Assembly (NCBI RefSeq): GCF_003172875.1
Contig: NZ_QGKM01000013.1
Coordinates: forward strand, 1-64,000
DNA length: 64,000 nucleotides
Origin: Leucothrix pacifica
GTDB lineage: Bacteria > Pseudomonadota > Gammaproteobacteria > Thiotrichales > Thiotrichaceae
Direction of reading: 5' to 3'
Below the pieces are notes generated by a model that did no database searches, was not told the DNA's origin, and saw only the letters and a program-made list of their open reading frames with translations. Position 1 is the stretch's first letter. Every line of letters begins with the position of its first letter. A program made the translations under genes and the position numbers. Of this stretch, positions 19,320 through 31,978 are shown piece by piece.

Positions 19320-20282
19320 TTATTCTCCAACGGCTAATTTGATCTGATCCAACTGTTTTAGTGTGACATCATAGCCAATCTGTATCACCTCTTCTGCGCG
19401 ATAAAACTCCATCAAACTAATATGCGCAAGTCGTGGCGACAGCAACACTTCCGGAGGGTCACCAGCCATTCGGCTTCTGGTAATACGATCCTGCATGATA
19501 TTGATCGACCCTGAAATTGTGTCAAAGAAGCCCGGCACTTCTGGCTCGGCGGAGTCTTGCTGATCAGGAAATATACTGGATGAATAATCGAGGATTGTAC
19601 TTTTTAAACTGCCAAACAGATCCGTTGAAGCTGACTCCTCATCATCTTCCTGACGGGCTTTTTTGGATAATTGCTTCGGATTAACTTTTGATTGCACGGG
19701 TTGCGTATGGATACGACCATGCTTACCCACAATATCGCCATTCAAATCCACTGCGATCACAACGTCCGCCCCTAATGACCGACACATTGATACCGGCACC
19801 GGATTAACCAGACCACCATCAACTAACCATTTATCCTCAAACTTCACCGGAGGGAATAAACCGGGTAAAGACATTGATGACCAGATTGCCGTCAGATAAT
19901 CACCTTTGGTAAACCAGACTTCGCGACCGCTATGAAGATCAGTTGCGACGGCGCCAAAAGCTTTATCCAGAGACTGGATATTGGTGCCCTCAATACTGAT
20001 GTGCTTTAAAAAACCATCGGTTAATCGCTGCTTATTAATGAGTCCGGAGCGAAAGCTCAACTCCGCATACTTGGCCATCTCCATGCGTGTCAGTGTTCTG
20101 ATCCAGCCTTCAAAACTGTCCAGACTAGAAGCAGCATAGGCGGCACCAACGACTGCTCCAACAGAACATCCACACACTATATCAGGCTCGATACCGTACT
20201 TTTCGAGTGCACGAATCACACCGATGTGTGCCCAACCACGCGAAGCCCCACTACCCAATGCAAGCCCAATTTTAAGTGCCAT
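19320..20282 (-). CDS. Patatin-like phospholipase, RssA type
   Basis: This is a serine lipid hydrolase of the patatin fold. The 320-residue protein has the oxyanion-hole motif GSGASRGWAHIG (about 10-21), the nucleophile elbow GCSVG (Ser 40) and the DGG motif of the dyad Asp (VDGGLVNPVPV). The C-terminal 120 residues are variable and charged and have no recognised domain. There is no signal peptide, so it should act in the cytoplasm or on the inner membrane face, like E. coli RssA. It faces the cardiolipin synthase gene; a role in lipid turnover is inference. Confidence 0.88.
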   Translation of the reverse strand: MALKIGLALGSGASRGWAHIGVIRALEKYGIEPDIVCGCSVGAVVGAAYAASSLDSFEGWIRTLTRMEMAKYAELSFRSGLINKQRLTDGFLKHISIEGTNIQSLDKAFGAVATDLHSGREVWFTKGDYLTAIWSSMSLPGLFPPVKFEDKWLVDGGLVNPVPVSMCRSLGADVVIAVDLNGDIVGKHGRIHTQPVQSKVNPKQLSKKARQEDDEESASTDLFGSLKSTILDYSSSIFPDQQDSAEPEVPGFFDTISGSINIMQDRITRSRMAGDPPEVLLSPRLAHISLMEFYRAEEVIQIGYDVTLKQLDQIKLAVGE

Positions 20283-20426
20283 AAGCGAATTCTCTAGAGT
20301 GTTGAAGGTATTAACAGAGTGCTTAATCTAGCATAATAATGAGTGATTCTCATGGATTCAACTCCGTCATGATGCGACTATACGCACCCAATAATCACTG
20401 CAACTCTGACGGCCTACCTGACTATT

Positions 20427-20753
20427 ATGTTTCATATGTTATTGCACTTTGTGCTACCGCTAATCATTGCTTTGGCTTTTTTCCGGACTCGCTGGAAAAC
20501 GGCTTATCTCATCATGATGGCAACGATGCTGGTAGATATCGACCACCTGTTGGCAACGCCTATTTATGATCCACTTCGCTGCAGTATTGGCTTTCATCCG
20601 CTGCACCGCTTGGTGCCGATCGGGATTTATATCGTGCTTAGCCTGATACCCAAGACCCGTTTGGTAGGACTTGGCTTGGTGATTCATATGGCGCTGGATA
20701 GTGTTGACTGCAAGGTGAATACCGGGGAGTGGATTCATCAATTAGCTATCTGA
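20427..20753 (+). CDS. DUF6122-like small membrane protein
   Basis: This 108-residue protein has about three hydrophobic segments and a pattern of polar metal-ligand-like residues: HFVLP near the start, VDIDHLLATPIYDP in the middle, then GFHPLHRLVPIG and IHMALDSVDC. Conserved His/Asp in membrane helices resemble the YdjM-type membrane metal hydrolases, of which this looks like a short relative. The function is unknown. Start ATG 20427 or 20436 are both possible. Confidence 0.75.
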   Translation: MFHMLLHFVLPLIIALAFFRTRWKTAYLIMMATMLVDIDHLLATPIYDPLRCSIGFHPLHRLVPIGIYIVLSLIPKTRLVGLGLVIHMALDSVDCKVNTGEWIHQLAI

Positions 20754-20772
20754 ATACGGCCCTAATAAGAGA

Positions 20773-20809
20773 CAATAAAAAAGCACGGCAACCTGAGCTG
20801 ACGTGCTTT
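20773..20809 (-). terminator. Terminator of the ampG transcript
   Basis: AAAGCACG and CGTGCTTT arms (20780-20787 and 20802-20809) face each other. Read on the minus strand the hairpin ends in TTTTTTATT, so it mainly serves ampG. In the plus direction it could weakly stop the convergent DUF6122 transcript. Confidence 0.75.
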
Positions 20810-20863
20810 CTTGAATCTCAATAGCTTTTCAACAATCGAGACATGTTGCAGCGTTACGTTTCG

Positions 20864-22261
20864 TTATGTTTCTGCCACCACATTAGCCGGTTCATCTTTC
20901 TTCGCGACGAAGTTGATCTTATCTTTGAGGAACCAAAGTAGTATCAATGACGGGATAACCATTATAGCGGTGATAATAAAGAATAGTCCCCAGTCTCCGT
21001 CTAAACCATCCACTAACGCGCCTGAAGAAGAGGCTAACAAGGTTCGCCCTAAGGTACCAATGGAGGCTAACAGGGCGTACTGTGTGGCTGTATAGGTTCG
21101 GTCTACCAACCTCGAAATAAAGGCCACGAAGGCCACCGTTGCAAAGGCAGCAGCGATATCATCCATCACAACGGCCAGCGCAAACAACGCTTCCGATTTA
21201 CCACTCCATGCCAATACACTGAACATAATATTCGTTGCAGCCATCGCCACACCCGCCCAGAACAATGCCTTTAGCGAGCCCGCTTTCATGGCGAACCAAC
21301 CACCAACCAGCGTGAAGACAACGGTAGTAATCCAACCCAATGTCTTTGAGTAAATAGCGATTTGTGATTTAGTGAAGCCAAGCTCTTTATAGAAGACGAC
21401 AGACATCTTACCCATGAACGCTTCACCGATTTTGAACAGGAAGATAAAGGATAAGATCGCAATACCAATAGACAGTCCGTTCTTGCGGAAGAAGCTCGTC
21501 ATCGGGCTAAGCACGGTACTGACAAACCAGCTAGCAACAGAAGGCAAACTCACTGCACCTGAACTTAAGCGCTGCTGATCTTCCAATTGACGCTGCTGAC
21601 GCTCAACCGATGATGCTTCAGGGATCATCAGCAAGGCGATATTAAACAGCACAATCAGTCCACACAGGAAGATAAAGGCCATTTGCCAGTAATTATCAAA
21701 GCCTTGAGCCTGGAAATAATCAGCGGCAAACAAGGCAATCATTCCACCTAGTTTATAACCACTCCACCAACCAGCAACCGCGACTGCCGCACCGGCCGCC
21801 ATTGAGGCCGACTCATGTTCATCAATCTGCTCGATTCGCAGTGCATCAATGGTGATGTCTTGCGTGGCTGAGGAGATCGCAATAATCAAACCGATGAAGA
21901 TAACCATTTTTAGATTATCAACCGGATTGACTACACTCCAGATTATCAGCGACAGCAGAATCAACAACTGCATACTCAGAATCCAGGACTTTCGGTGCCC
22001 GATCAGATTCGTTAACACAGGAATTCTAATGCGATCAACTAGTGGCGCCCACATCCAGTTCACGGCATACACACCAAAAATCAAACCTGCCCAACCAATT
22101 GTACTTCGGCTTAGTCCATCTTCCTTCAACCAAAGTGTTAAGGCAGTACCAATCAATACCCAAGGAAAACCACTGATGATTCCGAGCATTAATATTCGGA
22201 GCATTCTCCGGTCGAAGTACAATGAAAAGTCGCGCTTCCCCTCGCTAGCTGCATTACTCAT
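20864..22261 (-). CDS. ampG: AmpG-like muropeptide permease (MFS)
   Basis: AmpG brings GlcNAc-anhydroMurNAc peptides from the periplasm into the cytoplasm for wall recycling. The 465-residue protein has about 12 membrane helices. It has the family's opening segment (LGIISGFPWVLIGTALTLWL), the motif GWAGLIFGVYAVNWMWAPLVDR, and SSATQDITIDALRIE near residue 140, all typical of AmpG. A hydrophilic loop of about 40 residues lies mid-protein, as expected between the two six-helix bundles. Its start overlaps the xthA stop by four bases (ATGA), so the two are co-translated. Confidence 0.9.
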   Translation of the reverse strand: MSNAASEGKRDFSLYFDRRMLRILMLGIISGFPWVLIGTALTLWLKEDGLSRSTIGWAGLIFGVYAVNWMWAPLVDRIRIPVLTNLIGHRKSWILSMQLLILLSLIIWSVVNPVDNLKMVIFIGLIIAISSATQDITIDALRIEQIDEHESASMAAGAAVAVAGWWSGYKLGGMIALFAADYFQAQGFDNYWQMAFIFLCGLIVLFNIALLMIPEASSVERQQRQLEDQQRLSSGAVSLPSVASWFVSTVLSPMTSFFRKNGLSIGIAILSFIFLFKIGEAFMGKMSVVFYKELGFTKSQIAIYSKTLGWITTVVFTLVGGWFAMKAGSLKALFWAGVAMAATNIMFSVLAWSGKSEALFALAVVMDDIAAAFATVAFVAFISRLVDRTYTATQYALLASIGTLGRTLLASSSGALVDGLDGDWGLFFIITAIMVIPSLILLWFLKDKINFVAKKDEPANVVAET

Positions 22262-23040
22262 GTTTTAGGTATCTCATAGTTATAGTCAATTGTCAGCGGA
22301 GCATGATCCGAGAATCGCTCGTCGCGATACACTGCGGTCGCTTCCACCGTACCTTTCAAACTGGGTGATAAAATATGGTAGTCGATACGCCAGCCAGTGT
22401 TGTTAGCCCAAGCCTGCCCCCGGTTCGACCACCAGGTGTATTCGTGTTCTTCTTGTTCAAGCTCGCGAAATGCATCAACAAAGCCTTCTTCGTAAAATAA
22501 GGTGTCAAGCCATGCGCGCTCTTCTGGTAAGAAGCCTGAATTCTTTTTGTTGCCCTTCCAGTTTTTAATATCTTCATTCTTATGAGCGATATTCCAGTCA
22601 CCACAAATGACGAAATCCCGACCTTCATCCCGTAGTGCTTGCATCTTTGGCAAAAAGAAATCCATCCCACGGTATTTTACTTCCTGACGCTCCTCTTTGG
22701 CAGAGCCTGACGGCATGTATAAACTCATGACGCTGAGCTTACCAAAGCGCGCCTCGAGATAACGCCCTTCACTATCCAGCTCTTCAAACCCCATTCCAAC
22801 AATCACTTCATCAGGCTCGTGTTTGCAGTAGAGCGCAACACCACTGTAGCCTTTCTTTTCAGCATCATTGTAATAGCAGTGATAGCCTTCGGGATGAAAT
22901 ACGGGATCGCTTAATTGATCGATTTGAGCTTTGGTTTCCTGAATGCAAACCACATCAGCTTCTTGTTTAGCCAGCCAGTCAAAAAAGCCTTTTTTTGCGG
23001 CGGCACGTATGCCATTTGTATTAACTGTAATAATTCTCAT
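22258..23040 (-). CDS. xthA: Exodeoxyribonuclease III / AP endonuclease
   Basis: This base-excision-repair enzyme cleaves at abasic sites and degrades from 3' ends. The 260-residue protein has the EEP fold motifs in order: NTNGIRAAAKKGFFDWL, the Mg-binding QETKAQ (Glu near 35), GDWNIAHKNEDIKNW with catalytic Asp and Asn, and the C-terminal SDHAPLTIDY with the catalytic His. It resembles the shorter XthA group with a GFLPEERAWLD loop. It is the first gene of the xthA-ampG pair. Confidence 0.95.
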   Translation of the reverse strand: MRIITVNTNGIRAAAKKGFFDWLAKQEADVVCIQETKAQIDQLSDPVFHPEGYHCYYNDAEKKGYSGVALYCKHEPDEVIVGMGFEELDSEGRYLEARFGKLSVMSLYMPSGSAKEERQEVKYRGMDFFLPKMQALRDEGRDFVICGDWNIAHKNEDIKNWKGNKKNSGFLPEERAWLDTLFYEEGFVDAFRELEQEEHEYTWWSNRGQAWANNTGWRIDYHILSPSLKGTVEATAVYRDERFSDHAPLTIDYNYEIPKT

Positions 23041-23155
23041 GGTGTAATACTATACTTAAAATGCCCAATTACCTCTACTAATTAGCATTTTGCCAATTAA
23101 TAAGGTTAGAATGTAAAAAATCAAAATTATCGCCAAAGAGGCTATCACCTTAATT

Positions 23156-23788
23156 ATGGAACTTGCCGTCTTAATCGCCGCCGCTGTCGGTATCCTGCTC
23201 TTCGCTATTAGCTATCTGAAATTTGCTTATGAAGGCTTCCGATACCACCTTATTACCGGAGTCCTTGCACTGATACCAGTCATCAATCTGGTTGCATTAC
23301 CGACACTCTGGGATCGAACCAATCGTATGCTGATGGTGGGTCTGGTCGGCCTGGTTATCGCTATTGGTGCCTGGTTTTTAGGTGCAGGAAAGACGTTTCA
23401 TGCTTATTGGGGTAATCGTCAGGCTCAGCAAGTCGCTGCTCCGGTTGTTACTAACACAGGCACACCCATTGCTACCGCGCCAGTTGCCGGCTCTTCAGCA
23501 GTGCCAGCAGTAACCACCAGTGTAGCTGACAGAAAAGTAAGTTTATTACCCAGCAAAGCGCTGTACCGCTTAGATTTTGAATCAGCCTCTGCCGACCAAA
23601 TTAAAACATTCACTGGACGTATTGTTAAAATCACTTCAGCAGACCACACCGTCACTGACGGACGGATTCAGTCGGTCACACCAAGCAGCGTCTTTATTGA
23701 GCAGTCAGGTGATGGACAGATTGCTTACGAGATGATGCTGAGCAATATCAAATCAATCGAAGTGATGGTGAAAAGAGCAGCCAGATAA
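23156..23788 (+). CDS. Unknown membrane protein upstream of ycgL
   Basis: This 210-residue protein has three hydrophobic segments (about 1-22, 32-53 and 60-82). An Ala/Thr/Val-rich linker (about 92-125) follows, then a soluble C-terminal region (about 130-210) with strands such as FTGRIVKITSADHTVTDGRI that look like a small beta-barrel. No family is recognised. The stop codon TAA is directly followed, without any spacer, by the ATG of ycgL, so the two are translationally coupled. Confidence 0.72.
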   Translation: MELAVLIAAAVGILLFAISYLKFAYEGFRYHLITGVLALIPVINLVALPTLWDRTNRMLMVGLVGLVIAIGAWFLGAGKTFHAYWGNRQAQQVAAPVVTNTGTPIATAPVAGSSAVPAVTTSVADRKVSLLPSKALYRLDFESASADQIKTFTGRIVKITSADHTVTDGRIQSVTPSSVFIEQSGDGQIAYEMMLSNIKSIEVMVKRAAR

Positions 23789-24076
23789 ATGAGTCTATCA
23801 ATCGACTGTCATGTTTATCGCAGTAAGGCGAAACAAGGCATGTACATATACCTCTCAGAAAAAGATAACTTTGATGCGATCCCTAAGGATCTTCAAAAGC
23901 GCCTAGGTAAGCTTGAGTACTCCTTCGAGTTCACCCTGACTGAAGATCGAAAGCTGGTTCGTTATGACACTAAACAAGTTATTAAGCAGATTCAGGACAG
24001 CGGCTTCTTTTTGCAAATGCCACCGCCTGAATCAAACTTTCTGGATTTAGATTTCAGGAACTCAGATGGTTTTTAA
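23789..24076 (+). CDS. ycgL: YcgL domain protein
   Basis: YcgL proteins are small cytoplasmic proteins of gammaproteobacteria with no settled function. This 95-residue member has the family features: an N-terminal [16 protein letters not shown] strand-turn-strand, [16 protein letters not shown], and the late [15 protein letters not shown] motif. It starts immediately after the preceding stop codon, and its last 15 bases overlap the end of convergent hisC. Confidence 0.9.
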   Translation: MSLSIDCHVYRSKAKQGMYIYLSEKDNFDAIPKDLQKRLGKLEYSFEFTLTEDRKLVRYDTKQVIKQIQDSGFFLQMPPPESNFLDLDFRNSDGF

Positions 24077-25117
24077 GCTATCGATTAATTGCTGCATTTC
24101 TTCGTTCGTACCAATTGAAATCCGCAAATAATCCGAGATTCTTGCCACTTTGAAGTAACGCACCAGAATCCCCTTCTCTCTCAGTGCCAGATAGATAGCT
24201 TCGGCCGATTGTCCTTGCGGTGGTTTGGCAAAGATAAAGTTAGCTTTAGAGGGCAAGACGTCGAAACCTAATGCTTCCAACGCTTTAGTACTTGATTCCC
24301 GCGTAGCAATGATCTGATTGCAGCAGGACTCAAAGTATTCACGATCCTGCATCGCATAGCTTGCACCCAACTGCTCTACCCGACCCAAGGGGTAAGAGTT
24401 GAATGAATTCTTCACTCGCTCAAGCCCTTCAATCAGCTCAGCATTTCCAATAGCAAAACCAACCCGTATTCCCGCCAAAGACCGTGACTTTGAAAGTGTT
24501 TGCACAACCAACAAATTAGGATAACGATCAATTAAACTGACCGCTGTGTCGCCACCAAAGTCAACGTAAGCCTCATCGACCAACACTACTGAGGTAGGAT
24601 TGCTTTGCAAAATTTGTTCAACCGCATCTAAAGGCAGCACCATTCCCGTCGGTGCATTGGGATTAGGGAAGATAATCGCGCCATTGTCTTGCTGATAGCC
24701 CCTTGGGTCTATCTCAAATGAGTCATTAAGAGGGACCTGGATTGAATCAATGCCAAACAGCTTGCAATAGACCGGATAGAAACTGTAACTGATATCAGGA
24801 TACAAAAGAGGCTTATCTTGCTTAAGTAATGCTACAAAGGCATGAGCTAAAACCTCATCAGAACCGTTACCCACAAACACACAAGCTTTGTCGATATCAT
24901 AAAAATCAGCTATTGATTGCTTCAGCTGGTCTGCATTTGGGTCCGGATATAAACGAAGTGATCCGCTAACGGCCTGCTGCATCGCTTCCAATGCTTTGGG
25001 AGAAGCAGGATAGGGGTTTTCGTTGGTGTTTAGTTTTATAAACTGCTGATTCTTGGGCTGTTCGCCAGGCACGTAAGGGTCTAACTCCTGTACGCGCTGG
25101 CTCCAAAACTGACTCAT
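24062..25117 (-). CDS. hisC: Histidinol-phosphate aminotransferase
   Basis: HisC is a PLP enzyme that transaminates imidazole-acetol phosphate in histidine synthesis. The 351-residue form starting at ATG 25115-25117 is chosen because GTGGAG lies just before it and [20 protein letters not shown] matches the family. A longer reading from 25174 would run into the upstream gene. The PLP lysine lies in [18 protein letters not shown]. The NPNAPTG motif and the C-terminal [18 protein letters not shown], with the substrate-binding arginine, are present. HisZ is also in this window but the genes are unlinked. Confidence 0.95.
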   Translation of the reverse strand: MSQFWSQRVQELDPYVPGEQPKNQQFIKLNTNENPYPASPKALEAMQQAVSGSLRLYPDPNADQLKQSIADFYDIDKACVFVGNGSDEVLAHAFVALLKQDKPLLYPDISYSFYPVYCKLFGIDSIQVPLNDSFEIDPRGYQQDNGAIIFPNPNAPTGMVLPLDAVEQILQSNPTSVVLVDEAYVDFGGDTAVSLIDRYPNLLVVQTLSKSRSLAGIRVGFAIGNAELIEGLERVKNSFNSYPLGRVEQLGASYAMQDREYFESCCNQIIATRESSTKALEALGFDVLPSKANFIFAKPPQGQSAEAIYLALREKGILVRYFKVARISDYLRISIGTNEEMQQLIDSLKTI

Positions 25118-25155
25118 ACGACTCTCCACATTAAGGATTGAGCCGTACTTACTTG

Positions 25156-26328
25156 CTAGGCACGGCATTCCCAAACTAATAATTTGTGCCCTGCTCTCAA
25201 GGTAGACTTTGAGGTTAGGTGATTCATGCGTTTTATCGCATTAATATGCACACCTGTTTTGTTCATGACATGCGCCAGATTCTCATGTTGGCGCAGCTGA
25301 TAATATCTACGCCAGATTCTGCCACCACGACCACTTCGCTTCAAGCCTGTTAGTGAGCGTAAATGCGTTGGCACCGCTTCAACACAACGACGCTCATTTA
25401 GCGGGCGTGCCTGTTGACTTGCTCGCAACTGCTTTGCGCGTTGCTGTTGCCAGATTCTATGGTAATCAGCACGTGTTTTTTGAAGCGCTCCACCGGGTTT
25501 CTCATTGAAGTGACTGGTATCTTTGGTATGCAAGGTCTTATAGACCCCCATTACTCTTTTCACGTACTCACGCGTCTCTTTATAAGGAGGAATTCCACCA
25601 TAACGGTCGACTTTACCCTCACCTGCATTATAACCCGCCAAGGCAAAGCGAACATTTCCCTTATAACGATCCAGCAACCAACGCAGATATTCCGCACCGG
25701 CCCGAATATTCTGGTGACTACTGTAGCTGTTCTTCACACCGAAACGTCGTGCTGTGGCTGGCATTAACTGCATCAAACCACGTGCGCCCTTGTGAGAGCG
25801 GGCACGAACTTTGAAACAACTCTCCGCGGTGATCACAGACTTGATCAGATTCTCATTAACACCATGAAGGCGACTTGCCTCGGTGATTGATTGCTGATAA
25901 CGCTTGGAGCGGTTCTGCAATTCCTGATACCCATACTTGTAACAGGGCCGATAAGAGCGACGTTTTTTAGACATTACCGTACGGTACGTCTTGCTGCTGA
26001 CCTTGGTTGCTTTTTTGCTCTTTTTAGCAGGTTTTGTGAATACACTCAGATCCAGACCCTCAAGGTCTTTAAGGTCAATCACATCACTACCCTCAGCAGA
26101 GCGATTAGCAACTAACTTAACCTTGGAATCAGTTTTTACTGATGGAGCCTTGAGCACTCCTTGTGATGCAGCGCCGCCTTGATTAAGCAGAGAAACAACT
26201 TTTAGCAAGTCTTTCTCTATATTACCAACGAGATTATCTGATCTCTCAGCTGTATACCCTGTATTTAAAACCCCGATTACAGGCAGCAAGATCATTGCCC
26301 GAAGCAAGCTATGCTTATTTATCACCAT
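25156..26328 (-). CDS. Exported lytic transglycosylase with SLT and LysM domains
   Basis: This enzyme cleaves the glycan strands of peptidoglycan. The start at 26328 gives a signal peptide ([19 protein letters not shown], cleavage near TGYTA) and 390 residues; an upstream in-frame ATG lacks such logic. After a basic linker (Lys/Ser-rich, about 95-140) comes a family 1 SLT domain. It has the catalytic Glu in [24 protein letters not shown] and the [17 protein letters not shown] motif. The C-terminus has a LysM-like peptidoglycan-binding repeat ([19 protein letters not shown]...). It lies 38 bp upstream of hisC and divergent from nadB. Confidence 0.9.
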   Translation of the reverse strand: MVINKHSLLRAMILLPVIGVLNTGYTAERSDNLVGNIEKDLLKVVSLLNQGGAASQGVLKAPSVKTDSKVKLVANRSAEGSDVIDLKDLEGLDLSVFTKPAKKSKKATKVSSKTYRTVMSKKRRSYRPCYKYGYQELQNRSKRYQQSITEASRLHGVNENLIKSVITAESCFKVRARSHKGARGLMQLMPATARRFGVKNSYSSHQNIRAGAEYLRWLLDRYKGNVRFALAGYNAGEGKVDRYGGIPPYKETREYVKRVMGVYKTLHTKDTSHFNEKPGGALQKTRADYHRIWQQQRAKQLRASQQARPLNERRCVEAVPTHLRSLTGLKRSGRGGRIWRRYYQLRQHENLAHVMNKTGVHINAIKRMNHLTSKSTLRAGHKLLVWECRA

Positions 26329-26793
26329 ATGATGGCTTCTCTTTAACTCTAAATTCTGGAAATGGGTCAGTCCATTTAGCTGAACCAACAGACCGTCAAA
26401 CTAGCATAGGAGTGTGATGCCCATGACTAACGATCCGAATCAACGGTACAAAATCACTCAATGAACTGTATAGACCACCACATAAACGAAAGAAGTGATG
26501 TTGTGACAGCCATAATGAATTGAATGATTGAAGTGTGCCCGTTTTCCCCCTACTGGCTCATTTCGAGCGTGAATTTTCTTTATATAACAGCAATAAAGCT
26601 GTGAGTCGTAACATAATACACGAAGTGATCTTTGTCAAAATCCAGAACATTAAATCGGCACACGTATTGGTTCGTCTGGTTGAGACCGATAAGTCAAAGC
26701 ACTTTCACCTGCTACCTAATAAGCCTACTGCGCATTAGCATAAAAATCCCCTATACTAGGATCTCGACAATCTCTCAAAGGTTAGGCAGATAC
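26329..26793. promoter_or_regulatory. 465-bp divergent intergenic region with a candidate nadB promoter
   Basis: No supportable gene is seen between the transglycosylase gene and nadB. A TATACT -10 box at 26752-26757 lies about 37 bp before the nadB ATG. No convincing -35 box is present, so the promoter call is tentative. The rest is AT-rich. Confidence 0.35.
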
Positions 26794-29858
<3,065 letters not shown>

Positions 29859-29866
29859 GAACCACT

Positions 29867-31054
29867 ATGTCACAGGCTTTGTTTGGTGAACTATCCACCC
29901 AAGACTTTCTGAACAAACATTGGCAACAAAAGCCATTACTGGTCAGACATGCATTCGAGCTTCCGGAACTGAGCTTTGATGCCGGAGAGCTAGCCGGACT
30001 TGCCTGTGACACAGAAGCCCCCGCGCGGATCGTAATAGAGCATGGTGAAAAGCCATGGCAACTTAAACAAGGCCCCTTTCAGGAAACCGATTTCACATCA
30101 CTTCCTGCGACCCATTGGTCACTACTTATCAATGATATCGAGACCTACTTTCCAGAGCTGAATGTATTTATCGAACCGTTTCGGTTTATTCCGGATTGGC
30201 GCATTGATGACTTAATGATTAGTTATGCTGCTGATCAAGGCTCAGTTGGTCCTCATGTTGATGATTATGATGTATTTCTTATTCAGCTGGACGGTATACG
30301 TCGCTGGTCAATTGACGAAAACCCTGAGTTTGATAGCACTGCGTTAGAAGGACCAGAGCTAAAGATTCTGAAAAATCCAGCCACCACTCAGAGCTGGGAG
30401 CTACATCCCGGCGATATGTTATATCTGCCACCGAACATGCCGCATCACGGGGTTGCCCAAGGAGAATGCATGACTCTATCAGTGGGGTTTCGCGCACCAT
30501 CCAGTGGTGAGCTGGTGCAAGCATGGCTTGATGACATCGGTGACACCGCAGCCTTTAAAGTACGCTTCAGTGATCAACAAAGAGAACTGCAAAACAACCC
30601 CGGTGAGATTACACAGCACGACCTGAAGCGACTGCGCGAAATACTAATCGAAGGCATTGAAAAATCTTCTGGTGGGCTCGATATTTGGTTAGGCAAATAC
30701 CTAACTGAAAATAAACGGCCTGATCCAAACATACTAGAAGCAATGAGCGAGCAGTTTGCCGAAGCATTCGAAGAAGGCGAAAGCTATCAACGATTCCCCG
30801 GCACCAGAGCTGCATACACACTGAACAAAAATCAAATTCAGCTGTTCGTCGGAGGATTAGAGTATTCACTAGACGAAAAGCACATCAGAGCAGTAGAGTA
30901 TCTGTGTCGGGAGCTTGAATATGAAGCCTCGGCAATAGCCACGTTCTGTCACGATACAGAGATTCGTGAGCTAATTAATACACTAATAAATAATAATAAC
31001 ATAGTATTAATGGAGCACTCCCCATGCGATTACTCAAAGGAGCCCTATTCCTAG
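29867..31054 (+). CDS. roxA: 50S ribosomal protein L16 arginine 3-hydroxylase, RoxA/YcfD type (JmjC)
   Basis: This Fe(II)/2-oxoglutarate oxygenase hydroxylates an arginine of ribosomal protein L16. The 395-residue protein starts with FGELSTQDFLNKHWQQKPLL, as in YcfD. It has the iron-binding HVDDYDVFLIQLDGIRRW stretch (His-x-Asp) and the distal His in YLPPNMPHHGVA. A C-terminal winged-helix-like half follows. It is 8 bp downstream of purB. Its 3' end overlaps the next gene by 31 bases. Confidence 0.92.
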   Translation: MSQALFGELSTQDFLNKHWQQKPLLVRHAFELPELSFDAGELAGLACDTEAPARIVIEHGEKPWQLKQGPFQETDFTSLPATHWSLLINDIETYFPELNVFIEPFRFIPDWRIDDLMISYAADQGSVGPHVDDYDVFLIQLDGIRRWSIDENPEFDSTALEGPELKILKNPATTQSWELHPGDMLYLPPNMPHHGVAQGECMTLSVGFRAPSSGELVQAWLDDIGDTAAFKVRFSDQQRELQNNPGEITQHDLKRLREILIEGIEKSSGGLDIWLGKYLTENKRPDPNILEAMSEQFAEAFEEGESYQRFPGTRAAYTLNKNQIQLFVGGLEYSLDEKHIRAVEYLCRELEYEASAIATFCHDTEIRELINTLINNNNIVLMEHSPCDYSKEPYS

Positions 31055-31635
31055 GCGTTAGCCTATTCTGTAGTCTTGCCACTAGCACGACCGCCAGTGC
31101 CTATAGCATACAACAGCTGGTTGCAGCTGCAGATGAAAGAACTCGTCACCCTGTCGTCTACGACGGCAGTTATAAGAAAATCGGCTTTCCGTGGGGTGAT
31201 TTATCGAATAATATCGGGGTTTGTAGTGACGTTATCATCCGCGCCTATCGCCGGCTTGGGATTGATTTACAGCACTTAGTCAATCATGACATGTCATTAA
31301 ACTTTTACGCCTATCCTAGCTATAAGCATTGGCGGCTGACTCAACCAGACCCAAATATTGATCATAGACGCGTCCTGAATCTGCAAGTATTTTTCTCAAG
31401 AGCAGGACAAAACTTACCTATTACCCATCGCGCTCAAGATTATAAACCTGGTGATATTGTCACCTGGGATATTAGACCCGGAATGCCACACATTGGTATA
31501 GTTTCAGACAAACTTTCTGCTGACGGCATCACTCCATTAATCATTCATAACATCGGAAATGGCCCTGAGTACGAAAATACTTTGTTCTCAATGAGAATAA
31601 CAGGCCATTTTAGATATTTACCAAGAACTAGTTGA
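31024..31635 (+). CDS. Exported DUF1287 protein (NlpC/P60-like fold)
   Basis: This 203-residue protein begins with a signal peptide (MRLLKGALFLGVSLFCSLAT, cleavage near ASA-Y, about 26). The mature part is DUF1287. The likely catalytic Cys is in GVCSDVIIRAYRRLGIDL and the His in MPHIGIVSDK, an arrangement like cell-wall NlpC/P60 cysteine peptidases. The DIVTWDI strand before the His is typical. The ATG lies inside the end of roxA (31-base overlap, different frame), which suggests shared transcription. The substrate is unknown. Confidence 0.85.
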   Translation: MRLLKGALFLGVSLFCSLATSTTASAYSIQQLVAAADERTRHPVVYDGSYKKIGFPWGDLSNNIGVCSDVIIRAYRRLGIDLQHLVNHDMSLNFYAYPSYKHWRLTQPDPNIDHRRVLNLQVFFSRAGQNLPITHRAQDYKPGDIVTWDIRPGMPHIGIVSDKLSADGITPLIIHNIGNGPEYENTLFSMRITGHFRYLPRTS

Positions 31636-31702
31636 TGCTATTTATCTTAACAATAATTAAGGTAACCCCTAATACATTCAGCTTATATTCAGAATAAAAA
31701 AC

Positions 31703-31753
31703 AGATAATCACGCTCAAGAGATGAACACGCTCTTAATGGCGCGTGTTTATCT
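31703..31753 (+). terminator. Long imperfect hairpin after the DUF1287 gene
   Basis: AGATAATCACGC (31703-31714) pairs with GCGTGTTTATCT (31742-31753) with one mismatch, and AAGAG/CTCTT form an inner stem. The T-run is weak, so this may end the purB-roxA-DUF1287 transcript. A second, smaller hairpin lies at 31808-31825 (seven pairs, loop GGGC). The rest of the 343-bp gap 31636-31978 shows no gene. Confidence 0.45.
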
Positions 31754-31978
31754 ATTACTCAGGATTTTCGATTACCAATAATCAAAAGATCGTATCCTAG
31801 CTAAACCGTGTGAAGGGCTTCGCACAAAGCTAAGTTAAACAACCACAAACATATACCCGCTCAGAAAATTCGGCTTCTGCCGATACTTTGACCACAATAT
31901 GTAATGGGAAGCAACGCGATTTATTAGCCTTATTCTTAAGGTTAATCCTGAAGTATTTTTATTTATTGGGGAAAATTA

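Noticed and set aside
20339-20569. 76-codon frame over the start of the DUF6122 gene
   Set aside because: It is out of frame with the membrane protein, which has the better hydrophobic and His/Asp pattern.
25118-25174. Longer N-terminus for hisC
   Set aside because: It would overlap the transglycosylase gene; the ATG at 25117 has a good ribosome-binding site and family match.
26535-26738. 67-codon open frame upstream of nadB
   Set aside because: No ribosome-binding site, no protein-like pattern, and it overlaps the likely nadB promoter.
26632-26793. Longer N-terminus for nadB
   Set aside because: The 54 extra residues match nothing, while [14 protein letters not shown] at 26794 is the normal family start.
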